Shown here in pieces: positions 41,283 to 48,947 of a DNA stretch of 64,000 nucleotides (the first letter of the stretch is position 1; the number at the start of each line of letters is the position of its first letter). Location: assembly GCA_964526735.1 (NCBI GenBank), contig CAZGLO010000007.1:1-64000 (forward strand), read 5' to 3'. The position numbers and the translations under genes were made by a program. This DNA is from JAAUSY01 sp964526735. Lineage in GTDB: Bacteria > Chloroflexota > Chloroflexia > Chloroflexales > Chloroflexaceae. The notes under the pieces were generated by a model, which did no database searches, was not told the origin of the DNA, and saw only the letters and a list, made by a program, of their open reading frames with translations.

Positions 41283-41349
41283 TTAGCACCCCCTGCCCTC
41301 TCCCCTTGATATTTGTACAGAACACACAACGCTATCCCCTCGTTAATTG

Positions 41350-41378
41350 TTGAAATGATCCAGATAATCCGCTATGAT
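41350..41378 (+). promoter_or_regulatory. promoter of the small membrane protein gene at 41440
   Basis: TTGAAA (41350-41355), a 17-bp spacer, TATGAT (41373-41378). Start expected near 41385, 55 bases before the ATG. Confidence 0.75.
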
Positions 41379-41439
41379 AGAAAAAAAGCTCCATGATAGG
41401 AGCGGTATGTAGCTGCAACGAAGCGGCAAGGAGGATGAC

Positions 41440-41715
41440 ATGGATATTTTGCAATCACCGAATTTGCTTTTAGGGTTGATAGGATGGGCGGCGACGGCCA
41501 AGCTCCTCATCGACATGGCCGACCTGACTATCTGGCAGCGGCGCTTGATGACGCTCTTCACGTGGTTGTTGTGGATGGTGCCCGCGTTTGACGTGACGGT
41601 CTACCAGGGCCAGATGAACACCGACACGGCTTTCACCTACGGCTTCACCCTGTCAATTGTGCCGATATTGTTCCTCTCGCTGACGGCGGTGCACTGGCAC
41701 GCTGGCAAAAAGTAA
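41440..41715 (+). CDS. small two- to three-helix membrane protein (91 residues)
   Basis: A strong AAGGAGG ribosome site sits six bases before the ATG and a good promoter upstream, so the gene is clearly expressed. Hydrophobic stretches at about 9-25 (LLLGLIGWAATAKLLID), 37-50 (LMTLFTWLLWMVPAF) and 68-85 (YGFTLSIVPILFLSLTAV). It ends in HWHAGKK. No family recognised. A classic terminator follows 70 bp later. Confidence 0.75.
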   Translation: MDILQSPNLLLGLIGWAATAKLLIDMADLTIWQRRLMTLFTWLLWMVPAFDVTVYQGQMNTDTAFTYGFTLSIVPILFLSLTAVHWHAGKK

Positions 41716-41787
41716 CCGACAGCAACAGCTAGACGAATTGGGCTAGCCGCGGGCTAGTCAGCCTTGCCCAGCCAAAAGCTCACTCTT

Positions 41788-41814
41788 CCCACAAGTTCGC
41801 TTGTGGGTCTTTTT
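41788..41814 (+). terminator. intrinsic terminator with UUCG tetraloop
   Basis: CCCACAAG, loop TTCG, CTTGTGGG, then TCTTTTT: eight perfect pairs with an ultra-stable tetraloop and U tract. Ends the transcript of the small membrane protein gene. Confidence 0.92.
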
Positions 41815-41841
41815 ATGCCGATTGGGAGGGGATTCTGCTCC

Positions 41842-41870
41842 TTGCAAAAAGCCCCTCGTCGTGCTACTAT
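41842..41870 (+). promoter_or_regulatory. promoter of trpB
   Basis: TTGCAA (41842-41847), a 17-bp spacer ending TGC, TACTAT (41865-41870). Start near 41877, about 40 bases before the ATG, too short for a Trp attenuator or T box. Confidence 0.75.
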
Positions 41871-41915
41871 GCAGGCCATACGCAAGGACGACACTTTCCC
41901 TGAACACAGGAACCT

Positions 41916-43124
41916 ATGAAGACACCACACGAACAATCATCTGGAGGGCGTTTTGGCCCTTACGGAGGGTGCTATATGCCGGAGACGCTCATTCCGGCTG
42001 TCAAGGCACTCGAAGAGGCATACAACGCCTACCGCACCGACCCGCAGTTTCTGCAAGAGCTGGAGCATCTCCACCGCACCTACACTGGCCGCCCGACCCC
42101 ATTGACCTTCGCCAAGCGGCTGACCGACACCTGCGGTGGTGCGCGCATCTACCTCAAGCGCGAAGACCTTGCCCACACCGGCGCACATAAGATTAACAAC
42201 GCGCTGGGGCAGGGGCTGCTGGCCAAGTATATGGGCAAGAAACGCATCATCGCGGAGACGGGCGCAGGCCAACACGGCGTCGCCACCGCCACCGTGTGCG
42301 CGCTGCTCGGCCTGGAGTGCGTCGTCTATATGGGTGAGGATGACATGGCCCGCCAACACCCCAACGTCTTTCGGATGAACCTGTTGGGGGCAGAGGTGCG
42401 GCCCGTCACCACCGGCAGCCGGACGTTGAAAGACGCCATCAGCGAAGCATTGCGCGATTGGGTCTCGCACCCCGATAGCTATTACCTGCTTGGGTCGGCG
42501 CTTGGCGCACATCCCTACCCTACCATGGTGCGCGATTTCCAAAGCGTGATTGGCCACGAAGCACGGCAGCAGTTCCAAGAGACGACCGGCGGGTTGCCTG
42601 ATGTCGTGGTTGCATGTGTGGGTGGCGGCTCAAATGCCATCGGCATCTTCTACCCCTTCTACGACGATACAACCGTCGCGCTGCGCGGCGTGGAGGCGGG
42701 GGGACGCAACCGCCGTTTGGGCGAACACGCGGCGCGGTTCTTCGACCCACGTCCCGGTGTGCTCCAAGGTACCTACTCCTATGTGCTGCAGGATGACGAT
42801 GGCCAAATCGCCCTGACGCATAGCATCTCCGCCGGCCTTGATTATGCGAGCATCGGCCCGGAACATGCCTGGCTCCACGATACTGGCCGCGCCACCTATA
42901 CGAGTGCAGACGACAATGAAGCCCTTGACGCCTTCCAGACGCTGGCACAGGTAGAGGGCATCATACCGGCCCTGGAAAGTGCCCATGCCATCGCAGAAAC
43001 GATGAAACTTGCCCCCAAGATGCGCTCTGATCAGACTATCTTGGTGAACCTCTCTGGGCGGGGCGATAAAGATATCTTTATTGTTGCCGAAGCATTGGGC
43101 AAGAAGATTGAGCGGGCTTCGTAA
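41916..43124 (+). CDS. trpB: tryptophan synthase beta chain
   Basis: 402 residues, typical TrpB1 length. PLP Lys92 in HTGAHKINNALGQG, GRPTPLTFAKRLT, the catalytic Glu region AETGAGQHGVATAT, phosphate loop GGGSNAIGIFYPF and a C-terminal NLSGRGDKD. It condenses indole with serine to make tryptophan. It stands apart from other trp genes, including trpA, with its own promoter. A ParB-like gene follows 40 bp downstream. Confidence 0.97.
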   Translation: MKTPHEQSSGGRFGPYGGCYMPETLIPAVKALEEAYNAYRTDPQFLQELEHLHRTYTGRPTPLTFAKRLTDTCGGARIYLKREDLAHTGAHKINNALGQGLLAKYMGKKRIIAETGAGQHGVATATVCALLGLECVVYMGEDDMARQHPNVFRMNLLGAEVRPVTTGSRTLKDAISEALRDWVSHPDSYYLLGSALGAHPYPTMVRDFQSVIGHEARQQFQETTGGLPDVVVACVGGGSNAIGIFYPFYDDTTVALRGVEAGGRNRRLGEHAARFFDPRPGVLQGTYSYVLQDDDGQIALTHSISAGLDYASIGPEHAWLHDTGRATYTSADDNEALDAFQTLAQVEGIIPALESAHAIAETMKLAPKMRSDQTILVNLSGRGDKDIFIVAEALGKKIERAS

Positions 43125-43163
43125 GGAGCTGCAGGTGTGTTTGGAGCATAGGAAAAGAGCATT

Positions 43164-44282
43164 ATGAAACTCCTCTATCTTGACCCGCACGATGTCGAAC
43201 CCGATCCCGAAGGGTTCCGCGAGGAGCCGGGCGACGTTGAAGGGCTGGCAGAGACCATCGCCGAACAAGGGATGTTGCAGCCACTTGGGGTCGTTCCCAT
43301 CAGCGATAACCGCTACCGCGTGGTGTATGGCAACCGGCGGCGCGAGGCCGCGCTCAAGCTGGGTATGAACCAAATCCCCTGTATCCTGCTGGACGGCGAT
43401 TATCAAGACCTCCTGCTGCGCCAACTGATTGAGAATGTGCAGCGCGAAGAGCTGAATGATATGGAGAAGGCACGCGCCTTTTCCCGCCTCCGCCAGCGCA
43501 TCGCCGAAACGCACGAACACCTCTCTGAGAAACCATCCGAGAGCGAGCTTGATGAGGGAGTGGGGAAGGCAGTTGGGCTGACGGGGCGCACGGTTCGTCG
43601 CTACACCGTGCTGCTTGAGCTGCCGCAGGTGGTGCAAGACCTCATCCGGCGCGAGCAACTGAATGTTACCCAAGCCCAGCATCTCCGCCGCATCTCCAAC
43701 CCAGAAACGCAGATAGAGGTAGCCAAGGCGGTTGTGGAGGAAGGGATGTCGGCTGCGGACATGAACCGTTTGGTAGGCTACTTCATCGCCAACCCCTCCC
43801 TGACCATCGAATCGGCATTGCAATCGTTTGAGCAGCCCAATCACCTCCCACACCATCCGCTTTCCGAAACAGAGGGAGCTGAATCACCACAAGGACAAGG
43901 TGGTGGTGGCGGCGGGTGGAGTGATGATAATGATGATCGTCCGCCGTGGGATGAAGGCAGTGTTGGCGGTATGGGTGGCAGTGGTGCACCATTGACGGGG
44001 ACGGGGGATCGGGTGGGAGATCACCCGCGAGGGGGTGGCCCACTGAATGGTGAAGAGCCATTTGGGGAACGCCGTAAACCAAAACGAATGGCCCGCATCC
44101 GTTCGCTCGATCAGATGATCGATGAGGTGGAGCGGCTCTCGCGTAGCTCAGCAGAAGGCGATATTGAGAAGTGGCTAAAGAAGGATGAGCAAGCTCCAGA
44201 GAAGTTCCGCACGTTGCGAGAACAGTTGCAGGAGTTGATGCACGATTTGGAGCGCATTGCGGATGAGCAGGGGTGGTCTTGA
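43164..44282 (+). CDS. ParB/Spo0J-like nuclease-CTPase domain protein
   Basis: 372 residues. ParB N-terminal domain at about 5-100 with LAETIAEQGMLQPLGVVPI, the box YRVVYGNRRREAALKLG and LIENVQREELNDMEKARAF; then a helix-turn-helix (GKAVGLTGRTVRRYTVLLEL). The middle (about 235-305) is a Gly/Asp-rich disordered linker (GQGGGGGGWSDDNDDRP), followed by a basic stretch and a C-terminal coiled coil. The segregation ParB normally sits beside parA; no parA is here, so it may be a Noc-like or accessory paralogue. Confidence 0.82.
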   Translation: MKLLYLDPHDVEPDPEGFREEPGDVEGLAETIAEQGMLQPLGVVPISDNRYRVVYGNRRREAALKLGMNQIPCILLDGDYQDLLLRQLIENVQREELNDMEKARAFSRLRQRIAETHEHLSEKPSESELDEGVGKAVGLTGRTVRRYTVLLELPQVVQDLIRREQLNVTQAQHLRRISNPETQIEVAKAVVEEGMSAADMNRLVGYFIANPSLTIESALQSFEQPNHLPHHPLSETEGAESPQGQGGGGGGWSDDNDDRPPWDEGSVGGMGGSGAPLTGTGDRVGDHPRGGGPLNGEEPFGERRKPKRMARIRSLDQMIDEVERLSRSSAEGDIEKWLKKDEQAPEKFRTLREQLQELMHDLERIADEQGWS

Positions 44283-44877
44283 ACGTTCTTGATAGCCAAG
44301 GTAGTGGCTAATAGTCTGATGAATAGTTTGGTGAATAGTTTGGTGAATAGTCTGGTGATTGGTAAGAGCAGGAAAAAAGGGAAGAATCGCACGTGTTGGG
44401 GGAAGGGAAAGGCAAAAACCCAGGTGCAAATTTGCCCCGGGGTTGATCGTCTACTTTCCTCTCTGCGAAGTATGTTTCGTTTAAGTCGACGATAAACCTT
44501 CCTTCTCCGTAGGAATGCATTATTTGATGGCCGATGTCGTAGTATTCTTGGCCTGTTCGGGATAAGGGCACCGAACGTTGGCTGCTTTTTTTTCCACATT
44601 CCCCTATAGCGTGATAATACATCCTCCACACCTTACGAATGTTTCGAGATATCAGAACATTCGAAGGGTGTATAAAGGATAGTCTATGGGAGCGGACAAA
44701 CATGCATAAGTTAGCATGTTTTGTTATTCCTTCCCCTCCCATTTACATATCCTTCTCCTCTCTCTCTTTCCTTCTCCCTTCTGGTTATTAAGGATACACG
44801 AATTATGAAAAAATGGTAGTATGTAAACACTGAAGGTTTCCTAAAGATTTATCACATGTACCAGAGAGGCCGTCTCA
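44283..44877. other. 595-bp gap with no convincing gene
   Basis: It holds a 12-bp tandem repeat (44309-44358), pyrimidine-rich sequence around 44730-44785 and an extended -10 TGG-TAGTAT at 44814-44822 before the kinase gene. Small open frames on both strands lack protein-like sequence. Confidence 0.6.
44309..44358. repeat. tandem ATAGTTTGGTGA repeats
   Basis: Four copies of a 12-bp unit 27 bp after the ParB-like gene. Confidence 0.9.
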
Positions 44878-46677
44878 ATGGACGAAGAAATCGCCGAAAA
44901 AGACCGCAAAAGCACACCTCAAGCAACTTCTTCTTTCAATACCTCATACCATTGTGAGCAACAACCACGCCATCGTTACCATGCGCTCTATCTTCATGCC
45001 CCACTTTGCTATCTTTCTCTCGATAAACGAGGGATTATCATAGATGCAAATCATGCAAGTGCAGCATTGATCGGTGAGCCTCTTGCCTCGCTCTGCGGTA
45101 ACAAAATGACGCACTACCTGGCCCCACACGATCATCCCCACTTTGAGCGCGCACATCGTGCACTTTTTGACAACCCTACCTCGCCAAGCTCTCCAAACAT
45201 GTCGCTGATTGTCCACATGCAGCGGCATGGCGGCAGTACATTCACGGCTCGGCTCGTCTGCATGGTGATTCATGTAGGGATGGCAAGCGAGATCGGTGAT
45301 ACGCTACCTGCTCAGGAGGAAGATCAAGAAGATCAAGAAGATCAAGAAGATCAAGAAGATCAATGGGAGTGTCTTGTCACTTTGACCGAAATCATAGAAA
45401 CACAAGATGCTCAACACACACGAGCATCACTTTCTCCTTCGTTTCACCCCGATGAGGATGATAAACAAAGAGCGTGTGGCATGAGAGAGGAACATCAGGC
45501 GGAAGGAAGCCAGGGAAGCCAGGGAAGCCAAGGAAGCCAAGGAAGCCAAATAGACCGGATGCTCCGCGAGATAAACCACGATTTGCAATATCATCGTGAT
45601 ATGCTGCACACCATCCTGAACTCGATCAGCGATGGGTTTGTGTTGCTGGATCGGCAGGGGCAGGTGCAGACCATAAACGAACGCATTTTGCATATTTTTG
45701 GGTCGCCCTCAGCCGAAATCTTTGCACACAAATCGTGGCATGCAGTGTGCCAGGACAAGCGGTGGCAGAAACCACTCCCCTTCCTATGGGTGCTCGATAC
45801 GCTGGAGAGTGGTACATATCAAGAGCAGCATATTGGCTTTACGCGGGCTGATCAGACCACTTCCTCATTGGTGATCAAGGTGTTTCCTATCTTTGGCAAC
45901 AATAAGGTGCGAGGCGAGTATGTGGTTGAGCGGCTTGTGCTCCATATCACCGATGATACGAGCCGCTTACTGCGTGAAAAAGATACCGTTTATTATGCTT
46001 CGCTCTCATCCGGGCGGGATTTGATGGCAGTGGTGGCTCACGAGGTCAATTCACCTCTGCAGACGATTATGTTCTCCATAGAGATGATGAACAGTGCTTC
46101 GCCCGAACGCCGACAAAAATTTCTTTCCATTGCGTTGGCCGAAGTGAAACGCATCAGCACCTATCTTGATGAATGCAAAACCTTCTATCACACTTCCTCC
46201 CCCTCATCCGAAGTCGATATCAATGAACTGGTTGAGCGTGTGCTCCATCTCATGAGCGCCAAGCTCCACTTTCACCGTATCAACTCGCAGGTCACCTGCT
46301 GTTCAAGCCTTCCCTATGCACAGGGGCAGAAGGGGAAACTCCACCAAGTCTTATTCAACATCGTACTCAATGCCATAGATGCGATGCCAGATGGCGGATC
46401 GCTCTTTCTTAGGACAAGGAAAGAGCAACAACAAGGCCAGGACATGCTCGTTATTGAGGTGGAAGATACGGGAATCGGTATCGATCCAGCCCTCAAAGAC
46501 CGTATTTTCGGTCCTTATTTTACCACAAAAGGGAAAGAAGGCTCTGGTATCGGCCTTTTCATCGCATCAACTATCATCCGTGAGCATAAAGGCAAGATCG
46601 AAGTGGCAAGTGACCCGGGCAAAGGCACCCTCTTTACCATCATGCTGCCGAAATTAACGGGCGATGAGCATGAATAA
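44878..46677 (+). CDS. PAS-domain sensor histidine kinase
   Basis: 599 residues, no membrane helix, so a cytoplasmic sensor. PAS 1 at about 40-165 (LSLDKRGIIIDANHASAALI), PAS 2 at about 245-360 (ILNSISDGFVLLDRQGQVQT). H box with His388 in VVAHEVNSPLQTIMF, N box NIVLNAIDAMPDGG, G1 VEDTGIGIDPALKDRIFGPY, G2 EGSGIGLFIASTIIREHKG. Two linkers are tandem-repeat products: Glu-Asp-Gln five times (45322-45363) and Gly-Ser-Gln five times (45505-45549). It is convergent with the response regulator at 46739-47707, a plausible but unproven partner. Confidence 0.92.
   Translation: MDEEIAEKDRKSTPQATSSFNTSYHCEQQPRHRYHALYLHAPLCYLSLDKRGIIIDANHASAALIGEPLASLCGNKMTHYLAPHDHPHFERAHRALFDNPTSPSSPNMSLIVHMQRHGGSTFTARLVCMVIHVGMASEIGDTLPAQEEDQEDQEDQEDQEDQWECLVTLTEIIETQDAQHTRASLSPSFHPDEDDKQRACGMREEHQAEGSQGSQGSQGSQGSQIDRMLREINHDLQYHRDMLHTILNSISDGFVLLDRQGQVQTINERILHIFGSPSAEIFAHKSWHAVCQDKRWQKPLPFLWVLDTLESGTYQEQHIGFTRADQTTSSLVIKVFPIFGNNKVRGEYVVERLVLHITDDTSRLLREKDTVYYASLSSGRDLMAVVAHEVNSPLQTIMFSIEMMNSASPERRQKFLSIALAEVKRISTYLDECKTFYHTSSPSSEVDINELVERVLHLMSAKLHFHRINSQVTCCSSLPYAQGQKGKLHQVLFNIVLNAIDAMPDGGSLFLRTRKEQQQGQDMLVIEVEDTGIGIDPALKDRIFGPYFTTKGKEGSGIGLFIASTIIREHKGKIEVASDPGKGTLFTIMLPKLTGDEHE
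45322..45363. repeat. tandem GATCAAGAA repeats in the kinase gene
   Basis: Almost five perfect 9-bp units encoding Glu-Asp-Gln, in frame, at the end of PAS 1. Confidence 0.95.
45505..45549. repeat. tandem GGAAGCCAG repeats in the kinase gene
   Basis: Five 9-bp units encoding Gly-Ser-Gln, in frame, in the linker between the two PAS domains. Confidence 0.95.
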
Positions 46678-46738
46678 GGCGGCCCGTACGAAGATCGGCC
46701 ATCTGCGTGTATCCCTGAGGTTCTTGAGCGGCAACGCT

Positions 46739-47707
46739 CTAGTGGCTACCCGCTTCTTCTTCTGGATTAATCAATTTGAAGCCAAACCCACGGATACTGA
46801 CAATATAACGCATATTGATCTTGTTTCTGAGATTGCGCATGTGAGCGTGGAGGAGATCACGTGCTTCGCCCCGCTCCAGGTTGTGCCCGCGGGCGTAGGC
46901 AGTGATATCTTCAAATGAGGCAGCATATCCCGGACTTTCGGCGAGAAAGTACAAGATACGGTATTCGGTGGGAGTAAGCTGAACCCGTTTCTCGCGGAAA
47001 AAGACTTCATGGCGACACGTGTCGATTGTTAGGTGGCCAATATGGTGATAACGGCAGACCTCGGCAGAGTCTGTACCATTTTGGGACGCTTGAGCAGTTG
47101 GTTGGTCGTATTGTTCCTGCTGGTGGTTGTCGGAGGAGGGAGAAATAGGGGGAGATGACGATTTGTCTGCGTTGGGTGTGTTGAAAAGATTGCCCCGCTC
47201 TTGCATCTCAGAAAGCAAGCGCGCATATGAAGTAGAGAACAGCAAACTCCCATATTTTGCCATCATCTCCGTCAAGAGGTTTTGAACAAGCTGGCGGTTT
47301 TTTTCGTTGCGCAGCTCCTCCTGATGCTTACGCACTGCCCGCGCAATGCAGCTTTGAAGCTCCTGCAGTTGGACGGGCTTCCTGAGGTAGTCGTGCGCGC
47401 CCAAGCGCATCGCATCGATAGCACTGTCGGTTGAGCTATAGGCGGTCATCATCACGACTTGGGTGGTGGAGGAATATTTCCGCACACCTTCTAACACGGC
47501 GATGCCATCGAAGCCATCTTGCAAGCGAATGTCGGTAAGCACCACACTAAACTTAGGCTGCAAGTTCTCCTGTCCCTGAGTGATAAGCTCAATCGCTTCT
47601 TGCCCACCCATGGCCCCCTGTACCTGATACCCCTCATCCTGCAGCGCAGTCATGATCGTTTCTTGCAAATTGATGTCGTCTTCGACAACAAGAATGTATG
47701 CTGTCAC
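46739..47707 (-). CDS. response regulator, receiver plus long linker plus winged helix
   Basis: 322 residues, larger than a usual OmpR regulator. Receiver 1-125 with acidic VVEDD, Asp59 in VVLTDIRLQDG, Thr/Ser switch in MMTAYSSTDSA and Lys in YLRKPVQLQEL; this part looks like NtrC-type receivers. A coiled-coil and Ser/Pro/Gln linker follows (about 126-215), then an OmpR-type winged helix (VQLTPTEYRILYFLAESPG, HMRNLRNKINMRYIVSIRG, FGFKLI). The 3' end faces the histidine kinase 61 bp away. Targets unknown. Confidence 0.92.
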   Translation of the reverse strand: MTAYILVVEDDINLQETIMTALQDEGYQVQGAMGGQEAIELITQGQENLQPKFSVVLTDIRLQDGFDGIAVLEGVRKYSSTTQVVMMTAYSSTDSAIDAMRLGAHDYLRKPVQLQELQSCIARAVRKHQEELRNEKNRQLVQNLLTEMMAKYGSLLFSTSYARLLSEMQERGNLFNTPNADKSSSPPISPSSDNHQQEQYDQPTAQASQNGTDSAEVCRYHHIGHLTIDTCRHEVFFREKRVQLTPTEYRILYFLAESPGYAASFEDITAYARGHNLERGEARDLLHAHMRNLRNKINMRYIVSIRGFGFKLINPEEEAGSH

Positions 47708-47863
47708 ATTGGTTGCCTTCAGCAGCTGCGACGACGTCCTCTAGGCCCGCGCGAGCTGGAGAGGAACCCGCCCCAGTCTACAAAGCGGTTTATTCACCTC
47801 CCCCGCGGCCCGGTCTTCGAGAGGAGGGGAGCGACAGATGGTGAGGGATCCGTAGGTATGATG

Positions 47864-48061
47864 CTATTGCAAGAGTAGTTCAAAGCTTGGTTGGTCGTCT
47901 CCCCCGCCGATACGGCGCAAGGTGCGCTGAACCAAACGGAGCGTTCCCTCGCCAAGCCAAAACGTCAATACAGCTCCAATCACAAGCCCAAATGCACTCC
48001 CTACTATTGCACCCAGGGCAAAGAGCAGGTAGTGCGTCTGTTGTGATAGATCATTGCTCAT
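47864..48061 (-). CDS. small membrane protein (65 residues)
   Basis: One hydrophobic helix (YLLFALGAIVGSAFGLVIGAV, about 11-31, with Gly zipper spacing), probably extended into LTFWLGEGTLRLV, then a basic end RTLRRIGGGDDQPSF. ATG at 48061 with GGAAAGGA upstream on the minus strand. No family recognised; YtxH-like small proteins look similar. It lies between rsfS and the response regulator on the same strand. Confidence 0.55.
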   Translation of the reverse strand: MSNDLSQQTHYLLFALGAIVGSAFGLVIGAVLTFWLGEGTLRLVQRTLRRIGGGDDQPSFELLLQ

Positions 48062-48340
48062 AGATCCTTTCCTTCAGGCACAGAACCCACCGGCTCTCGT
48101 GGTGGGAGGGAGTGCCCCGCTTCTGCGGCCTCGGCCCAACGCCAAAGCCACCATATTGCTACGGCCATTGCTACAGCTTACTACCGTATTGCCACACCGC
48201 CCATCTGTTCCATCTGTTTACCTGTCAAACACTCCAAATATATCTACATATATGGGCAAATGTATGGGAGAAACCCGCCACTCCACCGCGCCCCGCAATC
48301 GGGCCACATCGGGCGGCGGACAACGGGTTCCTCTTGCGGT

Positions 48341-48742
48341 CTATTGAACCACAACCACCGGCGTCGCTTTGCTCCACAGCCGTTCCAGCTGATAATATTC
48401 CCGCTGTTCTGCACCAAAGACATGAACAATAAGGAAATTGTAGTCGAGCACTATCCAGCCCGTGGCTGCAGACCCCTCGATACGTGGATGTATGTCGAAG
48501 TCTGTATGAATACTCTCATCTATATGCTCAACAATCGCCTTCAGTTGGCGCTCGTTGTCTCCAGAACAGATGATAAAATACTCTGCGATGGTAGTGAGTT
48601 CCCCAATGTCAAGCAGCATGATATCGTGCGCTTGACGACTTTCGGCAAGTTCCACTACCTTGTGCGCAATCGTTGCTCGTTCGATAACTACGATCCGCCA
48701 CTTTCTAGCTCTGTTGGGGGGGGTCGCAAAGGGCGTGCCCAA
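48341..48742 (-). CDS. rsfS: ribosomal silencing factor RsfS
   Basis: Up to 133 residues; the first 20 (MGTPFATPPNRARKWRIVVI) are poorly supported and the domain begins around ATIAHKVVELAESRQAHDIM. RsfS hallmarks: DIGELTTIAEYFIICSGDNE, then SAATGWIVLDYNFLIVHVF and REYYQLERLWSKA. It binds uL14 and blocks subunit joining when nutrients are low. It follows the ribonucleotide reductase gene on the same strand with a 205-bp gap; no nadD neighbour is present. Confidence 0.9.
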   Translation of the reverse strand: MGTPFATPPNRARKWRIVVIERATIAHKVVELAESRQAHDIMLLDIGELTTIAEYFIICSGDNERQLKAIVEHIDESIHTDFDIHPRIEGSAATGWIVLDYNFLIVHVFGAEQREYYQLERLWSKATPVVVVQ

Positions 48743-48947
48743 CGCATATGCTTGAGATCACCCTCGTCTCTCACCAACGTTGTCGTGATTATAGCTGAGA
48801 CTCTTGTGGATCGCAAACAAGCGGCCCCCAATCCTCGTCAGCCTTCACCAGCCTTAATCAAGCCTCATCAGCGCGAATGCCCACAAATCGGAGAAATCGC
48901 TCTCTACTACTGTGGCCCTTCATGATACCACAACAGCCTACCGTGTT

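Noticed and set aside
42630..43856. 408-codon open frame antisense to trpB and the ParB-like gene
   Set aside because: It mirrors two clearly conserved plus-strand proteins and shows no motif; long antisense frames are common in GC-rich DNA.
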